Under the pieces are notes generated by a model. The model saw only the letters and a program-made list of their open reading frames with translations. It made no database searches and was not told the DNA's origin. Below, in pieces: positions 50,973 through 59,488 of a stretch of 64,000 bases of DNA. Each line of letters starts with the position of its first letter. The first letter of the stretch is position 1. The translations under genes and the position numbers were made by a program. Source of the DNA: RPQJ01 sp041910015. GTDB taxonomy: Bacteria; Pseudomonadota; Gammaproteobacteria; Steroidobacterales; Steroidobacteraceae. Location: positions 44,535-108,534 of the forward strand of contig JAYRRR010000077.1 of NCBI GenBank assembly GCA_041910015.1. Direction: 5' to 3'.

Positions 50973-51680
50973 GTGGAAGATCTTTCAGACAACGAACGCG
51001 AAGAGCAACTGCGCCGCTGGTGGTCGGAGAACTGGCTCTGGATCGTCGGCGGCATCGCGCTCGGCCTCGGCGCCCTCGCGGGATGGCAGTACTGGCAGAA
51101 GTCGCGACAGCAGGCGGCGGAGCACGACGAGAGCGCCTATCTCGCCGTGCTCGACGCGCTCGGCAAGGCCGATGGCGTGGCCGCCGCGAAGAAGGCGGAC
51201 GACCTCCGCCTGCTGCACCCGAAGTCGCCCTATGCGGACCAGTCTGACCTGGCGCTCGCACGGCTGCTGGTCGACCAGCGCAAGTACGACGAGGCCGTGA
51301 AGCGCCTGCACAATGTCGTCGACGGCTCTCGGGATCCGCAGTTGCGCCAGGTGGCGCAGGGGCGTCTCGCCCGCGTGCTGGCCGAGCAGGGCAAGCTCGA
51401 TGAGGCGCTGAAGCGGCTCGATCCGCAGCAGGCCGGAGCCTTCGCACCGGTCTACCAGGAAATCCGCGGCGACATCCTCGCCGCCAAGGGCGACGTGGCC
51501 GGTGCCCGCGCGGCTTACGATGCGGCACTGGCCGCAGACAACACCGGGCAGGGGCCGGCGCTCGACACGCGTTACGTGGAACTCAAGCGCGACGCACTCG
51601 CTGGCGCGTCCGTGGCGGCGCCGCCAGCCGCGGCGGCCGGCGCGCCGGCGACGACGCCAGCGGCTGGAGGGCAGCCATGA
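50973..51680 (+). CDS. yfgM: YfgM-like membrane-anchored TPR protein
   Basis: 235 residues from a GTG start at 50973, chosen because GGAGAG precedes it and it gives the family N-terminus (VEDLSDNEREEQLRRWWSEN); the open frame extends to 50937. One membrane helix (WLWIVGGIALGLGALAGWQYW) is followed by periplasmic tetratricopeptide-like repeats and an Ala/Pro-rich tail. YfgM in E. coli associates with the Sec translocon together with PpiD and supports periplasmic folding. It lies between hisS and bamB, its conserved position. Confidence 0.88.
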   Translation: MEDLSDNEREEQLRRWWSENWLWIVGGIALGLGALAGWQYWQKSRQQAAEHDESAYLAVLDALGKADGVAAAKKADDLRLLHPKSPYADQSDLALARLLVDQRKYDEAVKRLHNVVDGSRDPQLRQVAQGRLARVLAEQGKLDEALKRLDPQQAGAFAPVYQEIRGDILAAKGDVAGARAAYDAALAADNTGQGPALDTRYVELKRDALAGASVAAPPAAAAGAPATTPAAGGQP

Positions 51681-52840
51681 GGCGCGCGCATGCAGTCTTC
51701 GCTGCGGTTTGCGCGACGTCGCTGGTGTTCCTGGTCGCCGGTTGCGACAAGGACAAGGAGGCGGAGCCGCCGGCCGAACTCGTCGACCTGAAGCCGACCC
51801 TCGCGGTGCAGAAGCTCTGGTCGACCAATGTGGGCAGTGACGCTGCCGAGTTGCGTCTGTCGCTCGGCCTCGCGCTCGACGATGGCACGCTCTATACCGC
51901 GTCGCGCAACGGCAAGGTCGAGGCGCTCGATCCCGCGACGGGCCGCGAGCGATGGTCACAGGAACTCAAGGCCGATCTGTCGGCGGGTCCCGGTGTCGGC
52001 GCGGGGCTGGTTGCGGTCGGCACCAGCGACGGTGCCGTCATCGCGCTGGACACGAGCGGCAAGCGGCTGTGGAAGGCCAAGGTCAACGGCGAAGTGCTCG
52101 CGGCGCCGCTCGTCGCGGGCGACCGCGTGATCATCCGGACCGTCGACGGCCGGGTCCGCTCTCTCGCGGCGGCGAGCGGCCAGGAGCAATGGAGTGCCGA
52201 GGAGCTCGTGCCGAGGCTGACGCTACGTGGCACGGCACCCCCGGTGCGCGCAGGCGACAACGTGCTGGCCGGTTTCGACTCGGGCAAGGTCGTCGCCTAC
52301 GCGCTCGCAACCGGCGATGTCGTGTGGCAGGCGCAGGTGAGCACGCCCCGCGGCCGCTCGGAACTCGAGCGGCTCGCCGACGTCGACAGCGCGGTCGAGG
52401 TGGAAGGCGGCGACGGCTATGCCGTCGGCTACCAGGGCCGTGTGGTCATGTTCGCGCTCGATTCCGGCCAGGTATGGTGGGGACGCGACCTGTCTAGCTA
52501 CCGCGGGCTGGCGCTCGACGGCGACCAACTCTACGTGGCGACGTCGGAGGGTAACGTGGTCGCGCTGCGCCGGCGCGACGGCACGGTGCTGTGGCAGCAG
52601 CAGGGGCTCGCGCGTCGCGGCCTGGGCGTTCCGGCCGTGGTCGGCAATGCCGTCATCGTCAGCGACTTTGAGGGCTATCTGCACTGGCTCGACCGCGACA
52701 CGGGCAAGTTCGTTGCGCGCGAGCACCCCGGCGACACGCGCATCAGCGCCAGGCCGATTGTGGCCGACGGACGCGTCTTCGTCGTCGACGAGGACGGCCG
52801 GATCGTCGCGTATCGAGTGGGCGGAACCGCGGGCCGCTGA
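51677..52840 (+). CDS. bamB: Outer membrane assembly lipoprotein BamB
   Basis: 387 residues. A lipoprotein signal ends in FLVAGC with the acylated Cys23. The rest is an eight-bladed beta-propeller of PQQ-type repeats (for example NGKVEALDPATGRERW and GKVVAYALATGDVVWQ). BamB is part of the BAM complex and helps insert beta-barrel proteins. The start overlaps the yfgM stop by ATGA, and der begins two bases after its end. Confidence 0.93.
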   Translation: MRRAHAVFAAVCATSLVFLVAGCDKDKEAEPPAELVDLKPTLAVQKLWSTNVGSDAAELRLSLGLALDDGTLYTASRNGKVEALDPATGRERWSQELKADLSAGPGVGAGLVAVGTSDGAVIALDTSGKRLWKAKVNGEVLAAPLVAGDRVIIRTVDGRVRSLAAASGQEQWSAEELVPRLTLRGTAPPVRAGDNVLAGFDSGKVVAYALATGDVVWQAQVSTPRGRSELERLADVDSAVEVEGGDGYAVGYQGRVVMFALDSGQVWWGRDLSSYRGLALDGDQLYVATSEGNVVALRRRDGTVLWQQQGLARRGLGVPAVVGNAVIVSDFEGYLHWLDRDTGKFVAREHPGDTRISARPIVADGRVFVVDEDGRIVAYRVGGTAGR

Positions 52841-52841
52841 T

Positions 52842-54257
52842 GTGCTGCCCGTCGTCGCGCTGGTCGGTCGCCCGAACGTCGGCAAGTCGACGCTCTTCAA
52901 TGCGCTGACGCGCACGCGCGACGCGCTCGTCGCCGACGTGCCGGGCCTGACGCGCGACCGGAAGTACGGTTATGCGCGCCTGCCGGGGCGTTCCTGCGTC
53001 GTCATCGACACCGGCGGCCTCGTCGCCGCCACGCAGGCCGGCATCGAGCAGTTGATGGCCGAGCAGACGCTCAAGGCCGTCGAGGAAGCCGACCGCGTCC
53101 TGTTCGTCGTCGACGCGCGCGAGGGCTGCACGCCGCAGGACCTGCACGTCGCCGACGTGCTGCGCCGCAGCGGCAAGCCGGTGATCGTGGTTGCCAACAA
53201 GGCGGAAGGTGTCGAGGACGAACTCGCGCAGGCGGAGTTCCACCGCTTCGGTTTCGGCGAGCCGGTGGCGGTTTCCGCGGCTCACCTGCAGGGTCTCGAG
53301 CCGCTGGTCGAGCGTGCGCTGGCGGGCTTCGAGGAAGGGCAGCAGGCGGCCGCCGGACCCGGCGTCGCCGAGGGCGCGATCCGTGTGGCCGTGGTGGGCC
53401 GGCCCAACGTGGGCAAGTCGACCCTGATCAACCGGCTGCTCGGCGAGGAGCGTCTGATCGCGTTCGACCAGCCGGGCACCACGCGCGATGCCGTGGAGGT
53501 TTCGTTCGAGCGTGACGGTCATGCCTACGTGCTGGTCGACACGGCGGGCGTGCGGCGCCGTGCCCGTGTCAGCGAGGCGATCGAGAAATTCAGCGTCGTC
53601 AAGACGCTGCAGGCGATCGACCGCGCGCACGTCGTCATCGGCGTGCTCGACGCGCACGATACGATCGCCGAGCAGGACGCGAGCCTGCTGGGCCTGGTCG
53701 CGGAGCAGGGCCGGGCGCTGGTCGTCGCCGTCAACAAATGGGACGGCATTCCGCCCGACCAGCGCGCCGCGATCCGCGACGGCCTCGACCTGCGACTCGA
53801 TTTCCTGCGGTTCGCGCCCGTGCACCTCATTTCCGCGCGCCACGGCACGGGCGTCGGGGAGCTGATGGGGTCCGTGCTGAAGGCGTACCGCGCGGCCATG
53901 CGCGAGCTGCCGACCCGGGAGCTGACGCGGGCGCTCGAGCAGGCCATGGCGATCCACCAGCCACCGCTCGTGCGCGGCCGGCGCATCAAGCTGCGTTACG
54001 CGCACCAGGGCGGGCGCAACCCGCCGGTCGTAGTGATCCACGGCAACCAGACCCAGCACGTCCCCGACGCCTACCGGCGATTTCTGGAGAACCACTTCCG
54101 GGCGACGTTTCGTCTCGAGGGCACGCCGATGCGCGTCGAGTTCCGCACTGACGACAACCCGTATGCGGGCCGGCGCAACGAACTGACGCCGCGCCAGGTG
54201 CGCAGCCGCAAGCGCTTGATGGCGAGGGTCAAGGGCAACAAGGGCGGCAAGCGCTGA
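52842..54257 (+). CDS. der: Ribosome assembly GTPase Der (EngA)
   Basis: 471 residues from a GTG start at 52842 that gives the family N-terminus (LPVVALVGRPNVGKST). Two tandem GTPase domains are complete: GRPNVGKST twice (about residues 8 and 185), DTGGL and DTAGV G3 motifs, NKAEG and NKWDG G4 motifs. The C-terminal KH-like domain ends in a basic tail (RVKGNKGGKR). Der is needed for 50S subunit maturation. It starts one base after the bamB stop codon. Confidence 0.96.
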   Translation: MLPVVALVGRPNVGKSTLFNALTRTRDALVADVPGLTRDRKYGYARLPGRSCVVIDTGGLVAATQAGIEQLMAEQTLKAVEEADRVLFVVDAREGCTPQDLHVADVLRRSGKPVIVVANKAEGVEDELAQAEFHRFGFGEPVAVSAAHLQGLEPLVERALAGFEEGQQAAAGPGVAEGAIRVAVVGRPNVGKSTLINRLLGEERLIAFDQPGTTRDAVEVSFERDGHAYVLVDTAGVRRRARVSEAIEKFSVVKTLQAIDRAHVVIGVLDAHDTIAEQDASLLGLVAEQGRALVVAVNKWDGIPPDQRAAIRDGLDLRLDFLRFAPVHLISARHGTGVGELMGSVLKAYRAAMRELPTRELTRALEQAMAIHQPPLVRGRRIKLRYAHQGGRNPPVVVIHGNQTQHVPDAYRRFLENHFRATFRLEGTPMRVEFRTDDNPYAGRRNELTPRQVRSRKRLMARVKGNKGGKR

Positions 54258-54395
54258 CCGGATCGGCCGTCCGTGTCCGACTCGAGCGAGACCGGTCGGC
54301 GACAAGTCGCCCCGCCCCACATCGCGCGTAGGACCTTTCCGGCCCCGGGGCGTTTCGTTCATAACCGCCGGTTCTGACCGGCTATCCTCTGAGCC

Positions 54396-54423
54396 TTGTC
54401 CTCTGCGGGGCCGGGTCTAGACT
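54396..54423 (+). promoter_or_regulatory. Promoter immediately upstream of the metX-family gene
   Basis: TTGTCC (54396-54401), a 16-base spacer and TAGACT (54418-54423). The -10 ends seven bases before the ATG at 54431, so the transcript would be leaderless or nearly so. The remaining der-metX gap shows nothing else. Confidence 0.5.
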
Positions 54424-54430
54424 TCCGGAC

Positions 54431-55576
54431 ATGCTCATGGCCCTCGCCAGAACATCTGCCAGCGCCCACGACCTGCCGGCCACGCAGTTGGCGGTCCTCG
54501 ACGAGCCCTTGCGGCTCTACCGCGGCGGTGTCATCGCGAACCCGGTCGTCGCGTACGAAACCTGGGGCACGCTCAATGCGGCCAGGTCGAACGCCATCCT
54601 GCTTTTCACGGGCCTGTCGCCCTCGGCGCATGCGGCCTCGTCGGCAGCGGATCCGAAGCCGGGCTGGTGGGAGCCGATGATCGGCCCGGGCAAGGCGATC
54701 GACACGAACCGGCACTTCGTCATCTGCGTGAATTCGCTGGGCAGCCCGTACGGCTCGTCGGGCCCTGCCTCGATCGATCCACAGACCGGGCGGCCCTACG
54801 GCATTGCCTTTCCGGAGATCGCCGTCGAAGATATCGCGCGCGGCGGCTACGAGGTCCTGCGACATCTCGGCATCGAGCGGGTCCGGTGCATGATCGGAGC
54901 CTCTCTCGGCGGCGTCTCGGTGCTCGCGTTCGCCGCGCAGTTTCCGGAGGCCGCCATCAACATGGTGACGATCTCCGGCGCGGCCAGCGCCGGGCCGTTC
55001 GCGATCGCGCTGCGCTCGCTGCAGCGCGAGCTCGTGCGCAACGACGTGGCGTGGCGCGGCGGCAATTACGAGCCGGGACGCGGTCCGCGCCAGGGTCTGC
55101 GGCTCGCGCGCAAGCTCGGCACCATCACCTACCGCGGCCACGAGGAATGGGATCAGCGCTTCGGCCGTCGCCGCGTGCCGGAAAGCGTCGGCCGCGTCGG
55201 CGACTTCCGGCCGATGTTCGAGGTCGAGGCGTATCTCGAGCACCAGGGCCAGCGGTTCGCTGACACCTACGACGCGAATTCGTACCTGTACCTGTCGCGC
55301 GCGTCGGACCGGTTCGATCTCGCCGAGCACGGCGACGGTTCGCTCGCGGCCGCCTTCGCGAAGTTCCGCGTGCAGCGCACGCTGGTACTGGGCGTGCAGT
55401 CGGACATGCTGTACACGATCAACCAGCAGCAGCAGATCGCCGACGAACTGCGGGCCGCGGGTCGCGCGGTCGAGTTCCACGCATTCCCGTCGCCGCAGGG
55501 CCACGATGCGTTCCTGGTCGACCACGCGCGGTTCGAGCCCGCCATCGGCAGGTTCCTGAGGTCGCTCGCCGACTGA
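54431..55576 (+). CDS. MetX-family acyltransferase (serine O-succinyltransferase-like)
   Basis: 381 residues, alpha/beta-hydrolase fold of the homoserine O-acetyltransferase family. The nucleophile is Ser158 in IGASLGGVS; the acid is in LGVQSDMLYT and the histidine in SPQGHDAFLVDH. The acyl-binding loops read GLSPSAHAA and NSLGSPYGSSGPASIDP, instead of the TGDQH and GGCxGTTGP-type segments I recall for true MetX. The former resemble L-serine O-succinyltransferases described in Xanthomonas-type bacteria. The product could therefore feed cysteine rather than methionine synthesis. No other sulfur amino acid gene is adjacent. Confidence 0.75.
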   Translation: MLMALARTSASAHDLPATQLAVLDEPLRLYRGGVIANPVVAYETWGTLNAARSNAILLFTGLSPSAHAASSAADPKPGWWEPMIGPGKAIDTNRHFVICVNSLGSPYGSSGPASIDPQTGRPYGIAFPEIAVEDIARGGYEVLRHLGIERVRCMIGASLGGVSVLAFAAQFPEAAINMVTISGAASAGPFAIALRSLQRELVRNDVAWRGGNYEPGRGPRQGLRLARKLGTITYRGHEEWDQRFGRRRVPESVGRVGDFRPMFEVEAYLEHQGQRFADTYDANSYLYLSRASDRFDLAEHGDGSLAAAFAKFRVQRTLVLGVQSDMLYTINQQQQIADELRAAGRAVEFHAFPSPQGHDAFLVDHARFEPAIGRFLRSLAD

Positions 55577-55587
55577 TGTCTCGTCCC

Positions 55588-55611
55588 GCCCGCGACTCCG
55601 GCGCGGCGGGC
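55588..55611. terminator. GC hairpin between convergent metX-family and M23 genes
   Basis: GCCCGC (55588-55593) and GCGGGC (55606-55611) form a 6-bp stem with a 12-base loop in the 38-base gap between convergent genes. No T-run; tentative. Confidence 0.35.
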
Positions 55612-55614
55612 ATC

Positions 55615-56475
55615 CTAAGGCGGTGCAGGTACCGGCGCGGCGAGCAGCAGCGTCGGGTCGACCAGCGCGCGATTCACGGACACGCCCCAGTGCAGGTGCG
55701 GGCCGGTCACGCGGCCCGTCGCACCGACGAGGCCGAGTTGGTCACCGGCCGCGACCGTGTCGCCGACGGCCACGTCGATGCGGCTCAGGTGGCAGTACAT
55801 GGTCAGCACGCCCTGTCCGTGGTCGACGAACACCGTCTGCCCGTTGAAGAAGAAGTCGCCGGTGTCGGCCACCCGACCCGCGGCAGGTGACCGGATCGCG
55901 GCGCCGGTGGGCGCCGCGATGTCCATGCCGCTGTGCGGGTTGCGTGCCTGACCGTTGAAGACGCGCCGCAGCCCGAACGAACTCGACCGTTCGCCCGGCA
56001 CGGGCGGTTGCCACTGCCAGGTCGGCGTCATGTCCTCGGAGTACGTCGACAGTGCCTGTTCCGTGCGCGCCGACTCCGTCTCGATGCGTTTCAGGTCGTC
56101 GGGCAAGGGATCGACCTTGCGCGGCTCGACCGTCAGCCGTTGCTCGGCATACGTCTTGGGCGCGACGTCGAAGCGGATTTCGACGTCTGCATCGTCCGGG
56201 GCCGCTGTGACCAGGCGAGCCACGTGACGGCCCGGGGCCGTGGCGAGCGGTATGCCCACGACGGCCTTCCATGCTCCACCCTCGTGCACGACAGGGGCGC
56301 GATAGACCCCGAAATAGACCGCGCCTGGAGCCTTCGCGGCTGTGCCCAGGTCGAGGATGGCGATGCCGCCCGGCACGCGCGAGTCGCGTGGCAGCGGCGG
56401 CCCGCCGGCAGGCGCGACGGTGGGAACCAGCAGCAGGCCGGCGACGAGGCCGGGCAGGACCTTGCGCGTCTTCAT
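55615..56475 (-). CDS. M23-family (LytM) metallopeptidase, periplasmic
   Basis: 286 residues with a signal peptide (1 to about 23, ending APA). A beta-rich N-terminal region, including a stretch PKTYAEQRLTVEPRKVDPLPDDLKRI shared with this subfamily, precedes the catalytic domain. The zinc ligands are intact: His and Asp in NPHSGMDIAAP and the HxH in GPHLHWGVSV. It probably cleaves peptidoglycan cross-links, so it is a true enzyme, not an EnvC/NlpD-type activator. The ATG overlaps the xseA stop (ATGA). Confidence 0.86.
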   Translation of the reverse strand: MKTRKVLPGLVAGLLLVPTVAPAGGPPLPRDSRVPGGIAILDLGTAAKAPGAVYFGVYRAPVVHEGGAWKAVVGIPLATAPGRHVARLVTAAPDDADVEIRFDVAPKTYAEQRLTVEPRKVDPLPDDLKRIETESARTEQALSTYSEDMTPTWQWQPPVPGERSSSFGLRRVFNGQARNPHSGMDIAAPTGAAIRSPAAGRVADTGDFFFNGQTVFVDHGQGVLTMYCHLSRIDVAVGDTVAAGDQLGLVGATGRVTGPHLHWGVSVNRALVDPTLLLAAPVPAPP

Positions 56476-57869
56476 TCCGCCGCCGGACGCCCCGAGCCCG
56501 GCACGACGGCCGTCACGGTGGCCTCGATCGAGCCACGGGCCACCCGTGTGTGGATGCGGGCACCCGGCAGCACCGTGGCGGTATCGGTGACGACGTGGCC
56601 AGCCGCGTCGAGCACGATGGCGTAGCCGCGCTCGAGGGTCGCGAGCGGGCTCACGGCGTGCAGCGTTCGCATCGACCGCTCCAGGCGCTCGCGCTCGCGT
56701 TGCAGCCGGCGCTGCATGCACGGCGCGAGGCGACGCCGCGCCGTGTCGAGCCGCAGGCTCAGGGCCGCGAGCCGTCGCACCGGACTGCTGCGCGCCAGCA
56801 GCGACTCGGCATTGCACAGCCGGATTCGGGCGCGGTCGAGCCTGCCGGTGGTCGCCCTGTGCAGACGTTGCTCCAGTTCGTCGAGCCGCTGCGCATGCTG
56901 GCGCAGCCGCGCTCCCGGGTGCGCGCGCTGCAGACCACGTTCGTGTTGCCGCAACAGCTGGCGAAGCACTTGCAGTCTGCGCCGCATCGCGCCGGCCAGG
57001 TTGCGATGCAGGGTGCCCAGTGCGTGCAGGTATTCGGCGCTGTCCGGCACGGCACGTTCCGCGGCACCAGACGGCGTCGGAGCCCGTTCGTCCGCGACGA
57101 AATCCGCGATGGTGAAGTCGGTCTCGTGACCGACGCCGCTGATCACGGGGATCGGGCAGGTGGCAATCGCGCGCGCGACGGATTCCTCGTTGAAGGCCAT
57201 GAGGTCCTCGAGCGAGCCACCACCGCGCGCCACGATCAGCACGTCGCATTCGGCGCGCTGGGCAGCCAGTTGCAGCGCCTGCACGATCTCGCGCGACGCC
57301 GACCCGCCCTGCACGGTGACCGGGTGGATCAGCACCGGCACGGCGGGAAAGCGCCGCCGCAGGATGTGCAGGATGTCGCGCAACGCGGCGCCGGTAGGCG
57401 AGGTGATCACGCCGACGCGGCGCGGCAGCGTCGGCAGGGGGCGCTTGCGGCCGGCCTCGAACAACCCCTCGGCGAGGAGCCTGTGCTTAAGTTCCTCGAA
57501 ACGGCGGCGCAGTGCGCCTTCCCCGGCTTCCTCGAGATGCTCGACGACGAGCTGGTAGTCGCCGCGCGCCTCGTAGAGGCTGACGCGGCCGCGCGCCAGC
57601 ACGTGCGAGCCGTCGCGAACCGGGAAGCGGACGAGCATGCATTTGCTGCGGAACATCGCACAGCGCACCTGGGCGGTCTCGTCCTTGAGCGAGAAATACC
57701 AATGGCCGGACGACGGCCGGGACAGGTTAGAGACCTCGCCTTCGAGCCAGACCGAGCCCAGGCCACGCTCGAGCAGCAGGCGTGCCTGCGCGTTCAACTG
57801 GGAGACCGTCAGCACCTGCCGGGGCGCGGGGGTGGATTCGCGGCTGCTGTCGAACCAGGAGTCGGTCAT
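56472..57869 (-). CDS. xseA: Exodeoxyribonuclease VII large subunit
   Basis: 465 residues. An N-terminal OB domain (LTVSQLNAQARLLLERGLGSVWLEGEVSNLSRPSSGHWYFSLKDE in outline, about 20-65) is followed by the XseA nuclease domain: GVITSPTGAALRDIL, VLIVARGGGSLEDLMAFN, ISGVGHETDFTIADFVADERAPTPS in part. A long arginine-rich coiled-coil region and C-terminal LERGYAIV complete it. With XseB it degrades single-stranded DNA. xseB is not in the window. Confidence 0.93.
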   Translation of the reverse strand: MTDSWFDSSRESTPAPRQVLTVSQLNAQARLLLERGLGSVWLEGEVSNLSRPSSGHWYFSLKDETAQVRCAMFRSKCMLVRFPVRDGSHVLARGRVSLYEARGDYQLVVEHLEEAGEGALRRRFEELKHRLLAEGLFEAGRKRPLPTLPRRVGVITSPTGAALRDILHILRRRFPAVPVLIHPVTVQGGSASREIVQALQLAAQRAECDVLIVARGGGSLEDLMAFNEESVARAIATCPIPVISGVGHETDFTIADFVADERAPTPSGAAERAVPDSAEYLHALGTLHRNLAGAMRRRLQVLRQLLRQHERGLQRAHPGARLRQHAQRLDELEQRLHRATTGRLDRARIRLCNAESLLARSSPVRRLAALSLRLDTARRRLAPCMQRRLQRERERLERSMRTLHAVSPLATLERGYAIVLDAAGHVVTDTATVLPGARIHTRVARGSIEATVTAVVPGSGRPAAE

Positions 57870-57982
57870 CGCGGAATCCTACCGGAAGGCGCCCCGGTGC
57901 GGAGGCGCCGGGCGCCGCCCCGTTGTAAGGCGGGTGCCCGCCCGGGATGGGCTCCGGTTTTACGCGCGACGCCCCGGACGGG

Positions 57983-57988
57983 TACAAT
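57983..57988 (+). promoter_or_regulatory. Candidate -10 for guaB
   Basis: TACAAT lies 30 bases upstream of the guaB ATG; TTTACG at 18-base spacing is a weak -35. Three GGCGCC words within 57885-57916 in the same gap could form alternative stems. Confidence 0.4.
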
Positions 57989-58018
57989 GCCGCGCTTCCT
58001 TACGGCCCGGGTCACCCC

Positions 58019-59488
58019 ATGCTGCGCATACTCGAGGAAGCCCTCACCTTCGACGACGTCCTGCTCGTGCCGGCCTACTCGCAGGTCCTGCCGCACGAAG
58101 CCAGCCTGTCCACGTCGCTCACCCGCGGCATCAAGCTCAACCTGCCGGTGGTCTCGGCGGCCATGGACACGGTCACCGAGCACCGCCTCGCCATCGCCAT
58201 CGCGCAGGAAGGCGGCATCGGCATCATCCACAAGAACATGACGCTCGAGTCGCAGGCGCGCGAAGTGGCCCGCGTGAAGCGCTTCGAGAGCGGCATCATC
58301 CACGACCCGATCACCGTGCGGCCCGAGGCCACGATCCGCGAAGTGCTCGAGCTCACGCGCTCGAAGAACATCTCTGGCGTGCCCGTCGTACGCGACGGCA
58401 GGGCCGTCGGCATCGTCACTCATCGCGACCTGCGCTTCGAGACGCGCTACGACGCGCCGGTCAGCGAGGTCATGACGCCGCGCGAGCGGCTCGTGACGGT
58501 CAAGGAGAATTCGCCCAAGGACGAAGTGCTCATGCTGCTGCACAAGCACCGCATCGAGAAGGTGCTCGTCGTCGGCGACGACTTCCAGTTGAAGGGCATG
58601 ATCACGGTGAAGGACTTCCAGAAGGCCACCGAGTTCCCGCGTGCCTGCAAGGACGAGCGCGGCGCACTGCGGGTGGGCGCGGCCGTCGGCACGGGGGCGG
58701 ACACGATCGAGCGCGCCGCGGCCCTGCGCGAAAGCGGCGTCGACGTGATCGTCGTCGACACGGCGCACGGCCACTCGCAGGGCGTGATCGACACCGTCAG
58801 GCGCGTCAAGGCCCAGTGGCCCGCGCAGCAGGTGATCGCGGGCAACATCGTCACGGCCGAGGCGGCGCTCGCGCTGATCGATGCGGGCGCCGATGCCGTC
58901 AAGGTCGGCATCGGCCCGGGCTCGATCTGCACGACGCGCGTGATCGCCGGTGTCGGCGTGCCGCAGATCAGCGCGGTCGCCAACGTCGCCGCGGCGCTTG
59001 CCCCGCACGGCGTGCCGCTGATCGCCGATGGCGGCATCCGCTTCTCCGGCGACGTCGCCAAGGCGATCGTCGCGGGCGCGCACTGCGTCATGATGGGCGG
59101 CCTGTTCGCGGGCACCGAGGAGTCGCCGGGCGAGGTGGAACTCTATCAGGGCGCCTCCTACAAGTCCTATCGCGGCATGGGTTCGCTCGGCGCGATGGCG
59201 CAGGCGCATGGCTCGCGCGACCGCTATTTCCAGGATGCCTCCGCCGAGATCGAAAAGCTCGTGCCGGAGGGCGTCGAAGGCCGCGTGCCCTACAAGGGCA
59301 GCGTCGTCGCGATCCTGCACCAGCTCGCCGGCGGCCTGCGCGCCGCGATGGGCTACACCGGCAGCGCCAGCATCGACGAGATGCGGACGCGGCCGAAGTT
59401 CGTGCGCATCACCAATGCGGGCGTGCGCGAGAGCCACGTCCACGACGTGACCATCACCAAGGAAGCGCCGAACTACCGTGTCAGCTGA
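58019..59488 (+). CDS. guaB: Inosine-5'-monophosphate dehydrogenase
   Basis: 489 residues, standard length. The TIM barrel is interrupted by two CBS domains (about 95-205). The catalytic cysteine is Cys304 in GPGSICTTR; IADGGIRFSGDVAKA and YRGMGSLGAM (flap region) are intact. It oxidises IMP to XMP, the first committed step to GMP. guaA overlaps its end by 11 bases. Confidence 0.96.
   Translation: MLRILEEALTFDDVLLVPAYSQVLPHEASLSTSLTRGIKLNLPVVSAAMDTVTEHRLAIAIAQEGGIGIIHKNMTLESQAREVARVKRFESGIIHDPITVRPEATIREVLELTRSKNISGVPVVRDGRAVGIVTHRDLRFETRYDAPVSEVMTPRERLVTVKENSPKDEVLMLLHKHRIEKVLVVGDDFQLKGMITVKDFQKATEFPRACKDERGALRVGAAVGTGADTIERAAALRESGVDVIVVDTAHGHSQGVIDTVRRVKAQWPAQQVIAGNIVTAEAALALIDAGADAVKVGIGPGSICTTRVIAGVGVPQISAVANVAAALAPHGVPLIADGGIRFSGDVAKAIVAGAHCVMMGGLFAGTEESPGEVELYQGASYKSYRGMGSLGAMAQAHGSRDRYFQDASAEIEKLVPEGVEGRVPYKGSVVAILHQLAGGLRAAMGYTGSASIDEMRTRPKFVRITNAGVRESHVHDVTITKEAPNYRVS

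Noticed and set aside
57885..57916. Repeated GGCGCC words before guaB considered as a riboswitch or terminator
   Set aside because: Random expectation is high in DNA this GC-rich; no defined aptamer-like structure or T-run.
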